From the NCBI RefSeq assembly GCF_004346205.1, contig NZ_SMAM01000009.1, forward strand, positions 27,476 to 91,475: a DNA stretch of 64,000 bases, given 5' to 3'. Below are positions 1-9,129 of the stretch, one piece after another. Under the pieces are notes generated by a model. It did no database searches. It saw nothing but the letters and a program-made list of their open reading frames with translations, and was not told where the DNA came from. The DNA comes from Bibersteinia trehalosi. Its GTDB lineage: Bacteria > Pseudomonadota > Gammaproteobacteria > Enterobacterales > Pasteurellaceae. A program made the translations under genes and the position numbers. Positions within the stretch are counted from its first letter, which is position 1. Each line of letters starts with the position of its first letter.

Positions 1-301
1 TATGCACAATTTCCAAATTAGGGAAAGTTGCAGCAAATTGCATCGTATAATTTAAATGGCGTTTACTCCAACCTTTACCAAATTGCTCCGTCAGACTTTG
101 AGCAAGATTTTTCACCACTTCTTGCCCATATTCCGCACGTTCACCCTGTAAAATATAGTCATTGATCCGTTTGCCGATATGCCAATAAAGCAAGGTTAAT
201 TCTGCATTGACCGCAACAGTCATTCGTTGCTTACTCGATTGAATGAGTTGTGAAATTTCATTCACAAATTCAGCCGAATTCTCTGCTATTACTGTCTTCA
301 T
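1..301 (-). CDS. YhcG/DUF1016-family PD-(D/E)XK nuclease, N-terminal part (cut by window edge)
   Basis: The reverse strand encodes about 100 residues from the ATG at 301 to the window edge. Recognisable DUF1016 N-terminal motifs are visible: LLYWHIGKRI, RAEYGQEVVKNLAQ and FGKGWSKRHLNYTMQF. The family (E. coli YhcG type) has an N-terminal winged-helix-like domain followed by a C-terminal PD-(D/E)XK nuclease-like domain, which would lie outside the window. Members are often accessory and found near restriction-modification loci; their cellular role is poorly defined. A GGAGCC box sits just upstream of the start. The frame is open throughout, so nothing suggests a broken gene, but the catalytic half cannot be inspected. 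Confidence 0.8.
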   Translation of the reverse strand, partial: MKTVIAENSAEFVNEISQLIQSSKQRMTVAVNAELTLLYWHIGKRINDYILQGERAEYGQEVVKNLAQSLTEQFGKGWSKRHLNYTMQFAATFPNLEIVH

Positions 302-343
302 TATTGGCTCCTTTGCAAAATTTCCGCTAAATCCAACCGCTTG

Positions 344-607
344 TTAGCCGAAAATACCCTCTAATTCAGCCAAATCCAGCACGACTTTTTCGCCTTCGAT
401 CAGCAATGCCGGAATGCCGATATAGCCGTTGGTTTTGGCGTTATCGAAGGCGGAATGCGTGTCTCGCAGTTTCAAAAATGGTTTAAGTGTTGAGCCGCCT
501 TTGGTGATGTCGCACGCTTCATATTCAATGCCTAAGCGGTCTAGTTCTGCCACAAATGGAGCGGTATCAGGACACCAATGGGCGAAGTATAAAATGGGTT
601 TTCTCAT
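344..607 (-). CDS. glutaredoxin-related thioredoxin-fold protein
   Basis: This 87-residue protein begins MRKPILYFAHWCPDT. A thioredoxin-fold first strand is followed by a WCPD site, which keeps only one cysteine where classical glutaredoxins have CPYC. The IPALL segment fits the cis-proline region of the fold, and the C-terminus resembles a glutaredoxin helix. I chose the internal ATG at 607 over an ATG 15 bases upstream because a GAGG box lies at the right distance before it. It follows glyQ on the same strand, with a strong hairpin between them. A dithiol reductase role is unlikely with a single active-site cysteine, so the function is not known. Confidence 0.75.
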   Translation of the reverse strand: MRKPILYFAHWCPDTAPFVAELDRLGIEYEACDITKGGSTLKPFLKLRDTHSAFDNAKTNGYIGIPALLIEGEKVVLDLAELEGIFG

Positions 608-625
608 TATTGCCTCATTCAAATT

Positions 626-648
626 CCCCCTCTTTGAAAAAGAGGGGG
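626..648. terminator. GC-rich hairpin between glyQ and the glutaredoxin-like gene
   Basis: A 10-bp perfect stem (CCCCCTCTTT at 626-635 with AAAGAGGGGG at 639-648) has a 3-base loop, and a further AGGGGGAG copy of the arm follows at 651-658. It lies just past the glyQ stop and probably ends or attenuates its transcription. The C-rich/G-rich style resembles dispersed intergenic palindromes as much as a simple terminator. Confidence 0.6.
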
Positions 649-661
649 CTAGGGGGAGATT

Positions 662-1567
662 TTACTTACAACCTGGGAATCCCAACGCTTCACGGCTGGC
701 ATAGTACGCTTCGGCAACGCCTTTGGTTAAGGCACGAATACGTAAAATGTAGCGTTGGCGTTCAGTTACTGAGATTGCTTTACGAGCATCTAATAAGTTA
801 AAGCTGTGAGCCGCTTTTAAAATGCGTTCGTACGCAGGCAATGGAAGCGGTTTTTCTAGTTCTAATAACGCTTTGGCTTCTTTTTCGTATTGTTCAAAGC
901 ATTGGAATAAGAAGTCCACATCGGCGTATTCAAAGTTGTAAGTAGATTGTTCCACTTCGTTTTGATGGAACACGTCGCCATAGGTGGTTTTGCCTAGTGG
1001 ACCGTCTGACCAAACCAAATCATATACGCTGTCCACGCCTTGAATATACATCGCTAAACGTTCTAAGCCGTAGGTGATTTCGCCTGTTACTGGTTTACAT
1101 TCTAAGCCACCGACTTGTTGGAAGTAGGTAAATTGGGTCACTTCCATGCCGTTTAGCCATACTTCCCAGCCTAAGCCCCACGCACCTAATGTTGGGTTTT
1201 CCCAGTTGTCTTCCACAAAGCGAATGTCGTTTTGGGTTGGGTCAAAGCCAAGCATTTTGAGGCTATCTAAATAAAGTTCTTGAATGTTGTCTGGGGACGG
1301 TTTGATCACCACTTGGAATTGGTAGTAGTGTTGTAAACGGTTTGGGTTTTCACCATAGCGGCCGTCTGTTGGGCGGCGAGATGGTTGCACATAAGCAAAC
1401 GCCATCGGTTCTGGGCCTAATGCGCGTAAGCAAGTCATCGGGTGAGAGGTACCTGCACCCACTTCCATATCAAATGGTTGAACGACTGTTGCCCCTTGTT
1501 GTGCCCAGTAATCTTGAAGGGCTAAGATCATTCCCTGAAAGGTTTTTACATTGAATTTTGCTGACAT
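662..1567 (-). CDS. glyQ: glycine--tRNA ligase alpha subunit
   Basis: A 301-residue protein starting [21 protein letters not shown], the highly conserved start of bacterial GlyQ. It carries class II synthetase core motifs ([55 protein letters not shown]). GlyQ pairs with GlyS to charge tRNA-Gly in the cytoplasm as an alpha2-beta2 enzyme. The frame extends 26 codons further upstream, but homology and an AGAGAAAG box before ATG 1567 decide the start. The beta-subunit gene is not adjacent: the next genes on this strand are a glutaredoxin-like gene and a YhcG-family gene. Confidence 0.97.
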   Translation of the reverse strand: MSAKFNVKTFQGMILALQDYWAQQGATVVQPFDMEVGAGTSHPMTCLRALGPEPMAFAYVQPSRRPTDGRYGENPNRLQHYYQFQVVIKPSPDNIQELYLDSLKMLGFDPTQNDIRFVEDNWENPTLGAWGLGWEVWLNGMEVTQFTYFQQVGGLECKPVTGEITYGLERLAMYIQGVDSVYDLVWSDGPLGKTTYGDVFHQNEVEQSTYNFEYADVDFLFQCFEQYEKEAKALLELEKPLPLPAYERILKAAHSFNLLDARKAISVTERQRYILRIRALTKGVAEAYYASREALGFPGCK

Positions 1568-1651
1568 TGTTCTTTCTCTAAATTTGTAGTCAAAAATGAC
1601 GTTATTATAGCGTGCAAGCGGTTGTAATGGGGGAATTTTTTGCAAAAAGAT

Positions 1652-1679
1652 GAAAAAGGCTCTGCTAAACAGAGCCTTT
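1652..1679 (-). terminator. rho-independent terminator after bioY
   Basis: AAAGGCTCTG (1655-1664) pairs with CAGAGCCTTT (1670-1679) around a 5-base loop. On the minus strand it is followed by TTTTTCA, directly after the bioY stop. Confidence 0.85.
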
Positions 1680-1686
1680 AAAAAGA

Positions 1687-2253
1687 TTAGAGTTTTGAGA
1701 AAAATTTATAGCTTGGTGACACAAGCAGGCTTGCTAAAGCGGCTTTAATCACACCACCTAAAATAAATGGATAAAGCCCCAATTCTAATACTTTACCTTC
1801 CGGTACAAAGAATGAAAGCTGTGCTAAGCCAAAAGCGAAAGTAATAATGCTGGCAAGTAACGCAACTGCTACGCTTTTCCAGAATGAGCTTAACACGCCT
1901 TTATCGCTAAAATAACCCAACACATATGCCGTTGGAATATAGCCCCACAAGTAGCCCCCACTTGGGCCAAATAGAGTTTGAACACCCGCACCACCGTTAG
2001 CAAAGACAGGTAAGCCGATAGCTCCTTCAAATAAATACATTAATACAGCAGCCGTGCCTGCTTTACGTCCTAATGCAAAGCCAACCACAGTGAGAGCTAG
2101 AGTTTGCCCTGTAATCGGCACAGGATACATCGGCACAGCAATTTGTGCGAAGATAGCAATTAAATTTGCGCCAATTAAGGTTTTCAGCCAAAAAGCCACA
2201 ATGCGGTTAGCCTCTAACCAGCGTTTTGTTTGAGTAAGTTGTGTAGTAAACAT
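1687..2253 (-). CDS. bioY: BioY biotin transporter, substrate-binding (S) component
   Basis: A 188-residue integral membrane protein with about six hydrophobic segments. It has the BioY signature of [18 protein letters not shown] and [20 protein letters not shown]. BioY is the biotin-binding S component of ECF transporters; some BioY proteins work alone and others use EcfAT, and no EcfAT genes are visible here. An AAGGAG box precedes the ATG by 7-8 bases. It is divergent, with an 83-bp shared intergenic region, from a gene for a protein with a biotin-protein-ligase N-terminal-like domain. No clear BirA operator was recognised upstream. Confidence 0.93.
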   Translation of the reverse strand: MFTTQLTQTKRWLEANRIVAFWLKTLIGANLIAIFAQIAVPMYPVPITGQTLALTVVGFALGRKAGTAAVLMYLFEGAIGLPVFANGGAGVQTLFGPSGGYLWGYIPTAYVLGYFSDKGVLSSFWKSVAVALLASIITFAFGLAQLSFFVPEGKVLELGLYPFILGGVIKAALASLLVSPSYKFFSKL

Positions 2254-2336
2254 TGTATTTTCTCCTTTGTGAATAAAAAAGAGTGCGTATTATAATAGTA
2301 TGTATTTATAGGTTAAATTAGAAATTTTAGGGCAAA

Positions 2337-3083
2337 ATGACACTTGCACTTATTTATGCCGATGAAGGTTGTAGCTCTGTCGGTATAGAATCTTTAATTA
2401 TCGGGGTTCAACAGCATCTTGGGCTTTATGCTGAAACCATTAATGCGGAGCAAATCTTACGTAGTGGTCTGACCAATGCAGAGCTTTTTATTATCCCCGG
2501 AGGGCGTGATTTGCCCTATTGTGCCAAATTAAACGGCAGAGGTAACCAGCTAATTCGAAACTTTGTTGCCCATGGAGGCTATTATGTCGGTATTTGTGCT
2601 GGTGCTTATTATGCTTGCTCCGCTTTAGATTTTCGAGGAGATGGCTACCGCATTCAAGGTATGCGCGAATTGGCATTTTTTGATGGCACGGCTATCGGTA
2701 GTTTGCCACAGCTCACGCAAGGGAAATATTATGATGAAAGCCTAAAAAGCAAGGCGATTACCTCATTATCTCTAGTTGGCGGCAAAAAAATCCCTGCTTA
2801 TTATCATGGGGGCTGCACTTTTTTACCCAATAACACTGCATCATTTGAGCCCATTGCATACTATGCAGATAATAGCCTTGCCGTGCTTACAGGGACGTTT
2901 GGCCAAGGAAATTATCTACTTTCAGGGATACATTTTGAACTCCAAGCGCAAACGTATCAAACGCAAATCGTCAATATTTGCCGAGATGAGCAGCAAAAAC
3001 AGCAAGAACAGCAAATTTGCCACTATTTTGATCAAAAATATGGTGTTCCGATTTGGCAAGCTATCCAAAAAGGATTAAAGTAA
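2337..3083 (+). CDS. BPL_N-domain (class I glutamine amidotransferase-like) protein
   Basis: A 248-residue protein resembling the N-terminal domain of eukaryotic biotin-protein ligase, itself related to class I glutamine amidotransferases. The nucleophile elbow is visible as YYVGICAGAYYAC (Cys around residue 87), with an upstream IIPGGRDLPYC loop. A GCTFLPNN segment and a late SGIHFE, in the place of the family's catalytic histidine, follow. No ligase domain is present. The position opposite bioY suggests a biotin-linked role, but this is inference. The ATG lies in AGGGCAAAATG with only a weak ribosome binding site. A conserved architecture with unknown reaction. Confidence 0.8.
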   Translation: MTLALIYADEGCSSVGIESLIIGVQQHLGLYAETINAEQILRSGLTNAELFIIPGGRDLPYCAKLNGRGNQLIRNFVAHGGYYVGICAGAYYACSALDFRGDGYRIQGMRELAFFDGTAIGSLPQLTQGKYYDESLKSKAITSLSLVGGKKIPAYYHGGCTFLPNNTASFEPIAYYADNSLAVLTGTFGQGNYLLSGIHFELQAQTYQTQIVNICRDEQQKQQEQQICHYFDQKYGVPIWQAIQKGLK

Positions 3084-3113
3084 CACCATGATGATTAGAC
3101 AGGGAGAAATCTC

Positions 3114-4328
3114 ATGAACATGCCATTCTGCTTACCTGAACACATTACGCCAGAAATCTTTTTGCGAGATTATTGGCAAAAACGACCGCTTGTTATCAAA
3201 GGCGGTTTACCACAAATCGTCGGGTTATTTGAGCCCCAAGATATTATTGAACTTGCACAGGAAGAAGAGGTTTCTGCCCGATTGATTAAAACACTTCAGA
3301 CAGATGACGGCGAGAAATGGACATTAAAACGCAGTCCATTGGAAGCCACAGATTTTGAAAATTTGCCTGAGCACTGGTCGGTACTGGTGCAAAACTTAGA
3401 ACAGTGGTCATCTGAACTTGGTGCATTATGGCAAGCTTTCAGCTTTATTCCACAATGGCAACGCGATGATATTATGGTCTCTTTTGCCCCAAAAGGTGGT
3501 TCGGTTGGCAAGCATTATGATGAGTATGATGTCTTTTTAGTGCAAGGCTACGGGCATCGCCGTTGGCAGCTTGGTAAATGGTGTGATCCAAGCACTGAAT
3601 TTAAACCTAATCAGCCAATCCGCATTTTTGATGATATGGGCGAATTAGTGCTTGATGAAGTGATGGCCCCCGGAGACGTGCTTTATGTGCCATCACGAAT
3701 GGCTCATTACGGCATTGCCGAAGATGATTGCTTAACTTTCTCCTTTGGTTTACGCTTCCCAAATGCGGCAGACTTGTTGGAAAATATTTGTAAAACAATT
3801 GAACACCAAGGCGAGGCAATTAATAATTCACAATTTAATATTCCGTTTCGCCTCTCGCCACATGTGCAACCAAATGCGTGGCTTGATCCAAAAATGGTAG
3901 CGAATTTCAAATTGCAGTTGATTAACTTATTACAAACATCGGAGCAATTTGATGAAATTCTCACCCATAGCGTTGCAACCGCAGTAAGTTCTCGTCGCTA
4001 CGAGCAATTAACCGAAGAAAGCGAATACTATCCAGATGAGGTGCAAGAAGTGCTTGAAGCGGGCGGTTGGATACAACAAGATGCGAATGTAAAAATCCTT
4101 TATACAGAAAATCCATTACGCGTATATGTAAATGGCGAATGGATTGATGAATTAAGCGACACAGAAGCAGAATTGTTAATCCGCATTGCTAATGGTGATA
4201 TGATTTCATGGAACAAAATCGCTTCATTTGCCACCAAAATTGGCGGGCAAGACAGCCTAGAATTGTTACTCGATAGCTTATGTGACTGGTTAGACAGTGG
4301 CTGGCTGATCCTAGAAGAAGGTGAATAA
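3114..4328 (+). CDS. roxA: ribosomal protein uL16 arginine 3-hydroxylase (JmjC/cupin oxygenase)
   Basis: A 404-residue protein of the YcfD/RoxA family, Fe(II)- and 2-oxoglutarate-dependent oxygenases that hydroxylate an arginine of ribosomal protein L16. The N-terminal motif FLRDYWQKRPLVIKGG is typical. The metal-binding triad is visible in the JmjC core as HYDEYDVFLVQGYGHRRW (His-x-Asp) and the later SRMAHYGIAEDD histidine. The C-terminal half is the winged-helix/dimerisation part expected for the family. A GGAGA box lies 6 bases before the ATG. It follows the BPL_N gene by 30 bp and may be co-transcribed with it. Confidence 0.93.
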   Translation: MNMPFCLPEHITPEIFLRDYWQKRPLVIKGGLPQIVGLFEPQDIIELAQEEEVSARLIKTLQTDDGEKWTLKRSPLEATDFENLPEHWSVLVQNLEQWSSELGALWQAFSFIPQWQRDDIMVSFAPKGGSVGKHYDEYDVFLVQGYGHRRWQLGKWCDPSTEFKPNQPIRIFDDMGELVLDEVMAPGDVLYVPSRMAHYGIAEDDCLTFSFGLRFPNAADLLENICKTIEHQGEAINNSQFNIPFRLSPHVQPNAWLDPKMVANFKLQLINLLQTSEQFDEILTHSVATAVSSRRYEQLTEESEYYPDEVQEVLEAGGWIQQDANVKILYTENPLRVYVNGEWIDELSDTEAELLIRIANGDMISWNKIASFATKIGGQDSLELLLDSLCDWLDSGWLILEEGE

Positions 4329-4333
4329 AAGAC

Positions 4334-4363
4334 AAAGAGCAGTTCATACACGAACTGCTCTTT
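4334..4363. terminator. bidirectional terminator between roxA and the DUF1523 gene
   Basis: AAAGAGCAGTTC (4334-4345) pairs perfectly with GAACTGCTCTTT (4352-4363) around a 6-base loop. It is placed between two convergent genes, with T-rich sequence on the plus side. Confidence 0.85.
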
Positions 4364-4367
4364 AATA

Positions 4368-4904
4368 TTATTTGCTGCTATCAAACCAACCACGAATAAG
4401 TTGTACTGATAAGAAGAAGGTTAAAGCTAACAGCGCATATAAAATATAGCTAACCCAAGGCCGTGATGGGCTGGTTGCGTCTTCTACTGGCTGAATAGAA
4501 ACAATATTTCGGAATTCATTTAACCAGTTGATCCGCCAACCATAATATTTGATTTCAACTAATTTCTGTTCATTTGCATAAGCTTGCGCTTTTGCTTGGA
4601 TATCTGCAGAGCCAAATTTGAAATATGGCGGTAAGCCCCAGCCTGTATCTTCATTGCGATAAACCATCACTTTTTCTTTACTTTCATCTGGGCGCTTTGT
4701 GAATAAGAAATAGACATCTCGTACTTCACCATCGGCTGGGTTGGCTTTACTAATTACACCGTCTTTATCCATACGGCGCACTTCCATCCCTGTCACCATC
4801 GTTGTTTCATAACTGGGCATTGCGTAATTCACTGCACCAATCAGCACAATATGTAAAGAAAGGGTCACTAAGATCAAAAAGTATTTAACCATTGCTCTCA
4901 TCAT
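4368..4904 (-). CDS. DUF1523-family membrane protein
   Basis: A 178-residue protein with an N-terminal membrane segment (about residues 6-28), a periplasmic-looking central domain (VYRNEDTGWGLPPYFKFGSADIQAKAQAYA) and a second membrane segment near the C-terminus (YILYALLALTFFLSVQLI). This layout and the TGWGLPPYFKF motif match DUF1523. The function is unknown. An AAGGAGAAA box is placed ideally for the first of two adjacent ATG codons. It lies 15 bp after ycfH on the same strand and is probably co-transcribed with it. Confidence 0.85.
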   Translation of the reverse strand: MMRAMVKYFLILVTLSLHIVLIGAVNYAMPSYETTMVTGMEVRRMDKDGVISKANPADGEVRDVYFLFTKRPDESKEKVMVYRNEDTGWGLPPYFKFGSADIQAKAQAYANEQKLVEIKYYGWRINWLNEFRNIVSIQPVEDATSPSRPWVSYILYALLALTFFLSVQLIRGWFDSSK

Positions 4905-4919
4905 TTTCTCCTTATAAAG

Positions 4920-5717
4920 TTATCCCACAAGCGGTCGAATTTTAAATAAATTCTGCACATTTTGTGTAGTAATTCGTGCAAATTCTGCCACAGAAACGCC
5001 TTTAAGGGTAGCCACATATTCACAGACTTCACGCACATAAGCAGGCTGATTTGGCTTGCCACGATATGGAATAGGCGCAAGATATGGTGAATCAGTCTCA
5101 ACTAACAGACGATCAAGTGGCACTTGCCGCACGACTTCACGCAACTCTTCAGCATTGCGGAATGTAATAATGCCTGAAATGGAAATATAAAAACCAATAT
5201 CCATCGCACGTTTCGCCATTGCCCAGTCTTCGGTAAAGCAGTGCAACACCCCGCCACATTTTTCTGCATTGCCATGTTCTAAAATCGTCATCGTATCTTC
5301 TCTTGCTGAACGCGTATGAATAATCAATGGCTTATTCACTTTGTTGGCTATTTCCACTTGCTGAGCAAAGAGATCTTGCTGTAGCGCTTTGGTTTCCGGC
5401 GTGTAATGATAATCTAACCCCGTTTCCCCCACGGCGACTACGCGTGGATCTTGTGTAAATTGCAGTAGTTTATCGTACTCAAAGGGTTCATCTGTCACAT
5501 TGAGTGGGTGAACGCCACAAGAGAGATAGACTTCCGAACGATGAGCAGTGAGCTGCTTCATCGCTTCAAATCGCCCAATTGTGGTACAAATTGAAATCAT
5601 CTGTTGCACACCTCGAGCTTTGGCATTTTCTATGACCTCATCCACATTTTTATGACGTGTTTCATAATCTAAAGAATCTAAATGACAATGGCTGTCAATA
5701 ATATGTAAATTGTCCAT
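4920..5717 (-). CDS. ycfH: TatD-family metal-dependent hydrolase (YcfH)
   Basis: A 265-residue TIM-barrel hydrolase very close to E. coli YcfH. The metal ligands are visible: N-terminal [12 protein letters not shown], the central [30 protein letters not shown], and the late [10 protein letters not shown] aspartate. TatD enzymes are Mg2+-dependent nucleases or phosphodiesterases; the physiological substrate of YcfH is not settled. An AAAGGAAA box precedes the ATG. It sits between epmA and the DUF1523 gene on the same strand. Confidence 0.95.
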   Translation of the reverse strand: MDNLHIIDSHCHLDSLDYETRHKNVDEVIENAKARGVQQMISICTTIGRFEAMKQLTAHRSEVYLSCGVHPLNVTDEPFEYDKLLQFTQDPRVVAVGETGLDYHYTPETKALQQDLFAQQVEIANKVNKPLIIHTRSAREDTMTILEHGNAEKCGGVLHCFTEDWAMAKRAMDIGFYISISGIITFRNAEELREVVRQVPLDRLLVETDSPYLAPIPYRGKPNQPAYVREVCEYVATLKGVSVAEFARITTQNVQNLFKIRPLVG

Positions 5718-5760
5718 ATTTTCCTTTGTAAAAAATTTATCTAAATCAAGCGCTTGTTAG

Positions 5761-5813
5761 AGCGTGTCGATGTTTCAAATGGAGTAGTGTTGTCGCTTAA
5801 ATATCGACACGCC
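5761..5813. repeat. imperfect palindromic intergenic element (related copy at 54852)
   Basis: The sequence between ycfH and epmA has outer arms GCGTGTCGAT (5763-5772 region) and ATCGACACGC (5803-5812) enclosing GATGTTTCAAATGG and GTGTTGTCGCTTAAATAT. A closely related arrangement (GATGTTTAAATGG, then GTGTCGTTATCGCTTAAAAAT) occurs at 54852-54886 before the tRNA-Ser pair. This suggests a small dispersed repeat family. It could act as a terminator-like hairpin for epmA. Confidence 0.55.
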
Positions 5814-6797
5814 CTAAGCTCGCTCTACCCCAAACGCCATCACTTCTTCAATGCGTTTGGCATTTAACGCAATCATAATTAAACGATCAACCCCTAAAGC
5901 GACCCCAGAGCAATTCGGAATACCCGCTTTGAGTGCCTGTAAAAAACGGCGATCCAGTTCTTGCGGCGGCAGCCCCATTTTTTCACGGTTAAGATTATCA
6001 CTTTCAAACCGATGAAGCTGTTCCTTAGCATCGTCCAGTTCATGGAACCCATTCGCCAGCTCTAAGCCTTGATAGTAAAACTCAAAACGCTCAGCCACTC
6101 GATGATCTTCAGGGCTAATCTGCGCCAAAGCAGCCTGAGTAGCAGGAAAATGATATACCGCCGTTGGACGTTCTTTGCCAATATTTGGCTCAACAACTTC
6201 ACTAAAAAGAAATTGCAACAGCGTATCTCGCTCTTCTTCATCCTCACACTGCAGCCCATTTTCTCTGGCTTTCGCCACAAGCTGTTGGCGAGTTGCTGAA
6301 AGAGGATCTAAGCCAACATAGGTTTGAAATACAAATTGGTAGCTATAAGATTCTGCCGGCTCGCATTCTAAAATTTGCTGAAGCAAGTCATCCACTTCGT
6401 TAATTAAGCGGTACATATCAAAATGCGGGCGATACCATTCCAGCATCGTAAATTCAGGGTTATGACGGCTACCCGCCTCCTCATTACGAAAGACACGACA
6501 CAGCTGAAAAATTGCGCCACTTCCTGCCGCAAGCAAGCGCTTCATATGGTACTCCGGGCTGGTAATCAAATGCAGTTGCTTCGCTTGATTTGCAAAAGGG
6601 GCGAGAAACGCCGTACTAAATGTAGAAAGGTGAATATCGGTTACTGAGAATTCGCTCATTGTTGGCGTTTCTACTTCTAAAACACCACGTTCGGTAAAAA
6701 ATCGCCGAATATCTGCAATGATCGCTGCACGTTTAATTAAATTTTCAATCGTTGCTGAAGGCTGCCATGCTTGCTCTGCTGTTTGCAAATTTTCCAT
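5814..6797 (-). CDS. epmA: elongation factor P--(R)-beta-lysine ligase
   Basis: A 327-residue class II lysyl-tRNA-synthetase-like protein lacking the anticodon-binding domain, the length expected for EpmA (PoxA/GenX/YjeA). Visible motifs are [16 protein letters not shown] (motif 1), [28 protein letters not shown] and [14 protein letters not shown] (motif 2 region), and [13 protein letters not shown] (motif 3). EpmA attaches (R)-beta-lysine to a lysine of EF-P and so helps translation of polyproline stretches. An uptake-signal-like ACAAGCGGT lies just upstream. It is divergent from trkH. Confidence 0.95.
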   Translation of the reverse strand: MENLQTAEQAWQPSATIENLIKRAAIIADIRRFFTERGVLEVETPTMSEFSVTDIHLSTFSTAFLAPFANQAKQLHLITSPEYHMKRLLAAGSGAIFQLCRVFRNEEAGSRHNPEFTMLEWYRPHFDMYRLINEVDDLLQQILECEPAESYSYQFVFQTYVGLDPLSATRQQLVAKARENGLQCEDEEERDTLLQFLFSEVVEPNIGKERPTAVYHFPATQAALAQISPEDHRVAERFEFYYQGLELANGFHELDDAKEQLHRFESDNLNREKMGLPPQELDRRFLQALKAGIPNCSGVALGVDRLIMIALNAKRIEEVMAFGVERA

Positions 6798-6905
6798 AAA
6801 AACATACCGCTTGTAAAAAATGGTTATTATACCTTAAGTCAAAACAATTTGACTGCGGAAAAAAGCTGAGTACCATTGCCGCATTATTTTTTATAAGGAT
6901 CAGCT

Positions 6906-8393
6906 GTGCAATTTCTCTCAATCCTGCGCATTGTCGGTATTTTGGTAATGTGCTTTTCGTTTACTATGCTTGTCCCTGCCTTTGTCGCACTAATTTATGG
7001 CGATGGCGGAGGGCGCGCATTTGTCGAATCTTTTGTCCTGACACTCTTTATTGGCTCGGTATTGTGGTGGTTTTGTCGTAAAAATCGGCAAGAACTACGT
7101 TCCCGCGAAGGTTTTTTAATTGTTGTTTTATTTTGGGTGGTGCTAGGCTCACTCGGCGCAGTACCATTTATTATTTTGGAACAGCCAAATCTCAATGTTT
7201 CTGAGTCTATTTTTGAATCCTTTTCTGGGCTAACAACCACTGGCGCCACAGTTATTACCCAGCTAGATAGCCTACCAAAAGCCATTTTATTTTATCGCCA
7301 ATTTCTACAATGGCTGGGCGGCATGGGGATCATCGTGCTAGCTGTGGCAATTATCCCCCTGCTCGGCATTGGCGGAATGCAGCTATATCGTGCTGAAATG
7401 CCAGGGCCACTCAAAGAGCAAAAAATGCGTCCTCGTATTGCCGAAACAGCAAAAGCACTCTGGCTAATTTATCTCTCTCTAACAATTTTATGTGCAGGAG
7501 CATTTTGGCTGGCGGGTATGGATGTGTTTGATGCGATTTCACACAGCTTTGCCACAGTGGCAATTGGCGGATTCTCTACTCACGATGCAAGTATTGGCTA
7601 CTTTAATAGCAATTTAATTAACTATATTACCGTCTTTTTCCTACTGGTTTCTTCCTGCAACTTTGCTCTGCATTTTGCGATTTTCGACCAAATGCGCGAA
7701 AAACAGAGCCGGAATAGTAAAACAAAAATTCTCGGTCTCTATTGGAAAGATTATGAATTTCGCTTTTTTATCACTATCCAACTTGCGTTATTTGCTATCT
7801 GCTTTGTAGTGTTATTAGCGCATAACTATTTTGAAGGAGATACCGCAACAACGCTCTCACAGGCGATGTTCCAATCGGTGTCAATCTCAACCACTGCCGG
7901 CTTTACTACCAATGATTTCAGCAGTTTTCCCTCATTCCTACCGCTGTTACTGGTATTAGCCTCCTTTATTGGCGGTTGTGCCGGCTCAACTGGTGGTGGC
8001 TTAAAAATGTTCCGCGTACTATTACTTTATTTACAAGGTAGACGAGAAATCCACCGCTTTATTCACCCTAATGTGATTCAACCGGTAAAATTAGGCAAAC
8101 ATGTTTTATCCGAGCGCATTGTTGAGGGCGTTTGGGCATTTTTCTCTGCCTATTTCTTTGTTTTCGTGGTGTGTTGGATTGCGAGCATTGCTTGCGGAAT
8201 GGAAACTTTTGATGCACTCAATGCCGTGATCGCAAGCCTTAATAATCTCGGCCCTGCGCTCGGCACAGTAAGTAGCAACTTTACAAAAGTCCCAGATAGC
8301 GCCAAATGGGTACTAACTTTTGCAATGGTATGTGGGCGTTTAGAAGTCTTTACACTCCTTGTAATATTAAGCCCAACTTTTTGGCGAGATTAA
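6906..8393 (+). CDS. trkH: Trk potassium uptake membrane subunit
   Basis: A 495-residue polytopic protein of the TrkH/KtrB family, close to the usual length of about 483. The four pore-loop segments are visible, including SGLTTTGATV, TVAIGGFSTHDASI, VSISTTAGFTTNDF and NNLGPALG. These give the K+ selectivity filter glycines in each of four repeats. An IGGCAGSTGGGLK segment follows the third repeat, as in other TrkH. The start is GTG at 6906, with an AAGGATC box 5 bases upstream. TrkH needs a cytoplasmic TrkA partner, which is not in the window. Confidence 0.96.
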   Translation: MQFLSILRIVGILVMCFSFTMLVPAFVALIYGDGGGRAFVESFVLTLFIGSVLWWFCRKNRQELRSREGFLIVVLFWVVLGSLGAVPFIILEQPNLNVSESIFESFSGLTTTGATVITQLDSLPKAILFYRQFLQWLGGMGIIVLAVAIIPLLGIGGMQLYRAEMPGPLKEQKMRPRIAETAKALWLIYLSLTILCAGAFWLAGMDVFDAISHSFATVAIGGFSTHDASIGYFNSNLINYITVFFLLVSSCNFALHFAIFDQMREKQSRNSKTKILGLYWKDYEFRFFITIQLALFAICFVVLLAHNYFEGDTATTLSQAMFQSVSISTTAGFTTNDFSSFPSFLPLLLVLASFIGGCAGSTGGGLKMFRVLLLYLQGRREIHRFIHPNVIQPVKLGKHVLSERIVEGVWAFFSAYFFVFVVCWIASIACGMETFDALNAVIASLNNLGPALGTVSSNFTKVPDSAKWVLTFAMVCGRLEVFTLLVILSPTFWRD

Positions 8394-8406
8394 AAAACGG
8401 GTCAAA

Positions 8407-8434
8407 ATAACGCCAGCATTAGTGCTGGCGTTAT
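8407..8434. terminator. terminator after trkH
   Basis: A perfect 12-bp stem (ATAACGCCAGCA with TGCTGGCGTTAT) has a 4-base loop and is followed by CTTT. It lies between convergent genes. Confidence 0.88.
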
Positions 8435-8447
8435 CTTTCAAAGAGAA

Positions 8448-8864
8448 TTACTTCCACCTATTTGCAGACTTATTTTGGTTCAGCACTCTATTTTGCTTAA
8501 ATACCAATAACAAAATAGGGCTAAAATAAATTGCATTTAACACCATAAAAGCCTCTGTTATACCGTATTGAATACTTAAATAAACATCTGGTTCAGCTCT
8601 AAATTCTTTAGACACATAATATGTCAAAAAATTAATAAAACTACCTATCGCAATTGCCTGTCTCTCTTTATGCGATGACAATTTCTGCCGACTATAACTC
8701 CAAGTTAGAATACTGCCGGTAATAAACCAGCCAGCCCCTGTCAATATTAGCTCCAAGCCCCAATTCAGCGCAATACCCATTATATTAATAATGATATTTA
8801 CCCCCCAAATAACAGCAGGTATAAACGACAAAAAACAAATAAGAATTATTCTATTATGCAGCAT
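8448..8864 (-). CDS. hypothetical four-helix membrane protein
   Basis: A 138-residue protein with about four hydrophobic segments (residues 5-30, 33-55, 70-87 and 100-122) and a basic, asparagine-rich C-terminus (QNRVLNQNKSANRWK). I do not recognise a family. The base composition is more AT-rich than the neighbouring core genes. It lies between trkH and the large adhesin gene and may mark the start of accessory DNA. A weak GGAGGA box precedes the ATG. Confidence 0.6.
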   Translation of the reverse strand: MLHNRIILICFLSFIPAVIWGVNIIINIMGIALNWGLELILTGAGWFITGSILTWSYSRQKLSSHKERQAIAIGSFINFLTYYVSKEFRAEPDVYLSIQYGITEAFMVLNAIYFSPILLLVFKQNRVLNQNKSANRWK

Positions 8865-9129
8865 ATATCCTCCAGTGAGTTTAAGTAAATAAAGAAGCCT
8901 ATTTTACCCTAAACGATAATCATCTATTTATTTCTTTATATGTTAAAAATAGGCTATTAAATTAACTTATTTGTAAAGAATGTAAGCAATGTAAATAAGA
9001 GAAAAGTAAATCTATGATTTATATTGATTAGATTAAAATATTTATTGTGGGGAAATGGTGTGTATTTCCTATTTATTGGTAACGCTCTTTTTTGTTACCG
9101 GGTCTTTTACAAACCGTAAGGGTTAAATT
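8865..9129 (+). promoter_or_regulatory. leader region of the trimeric autotransporter
   Basis: This is 265 bp of AT-rich DNA between a divergent small gene and the adhesin. A short inverted repeat GGTAAC (9078-9083) / GTTACC (9094-9099) encloses a T-rich loop about 30 bp before the adhesin start. AAGGGTTAAATT just before the ATG supplies the ribosome binding site. I could not fix a promoter, and no homopolymeric or short tandem tract typical of phase variation is present. Confidence 0.4.

Noticed and set aside
2254..2336. A BirA operator between bioY and the BPL_N gene
   Set aside because: No TTGTAAACC / GGTTTACAA arms at the required spacing were found.
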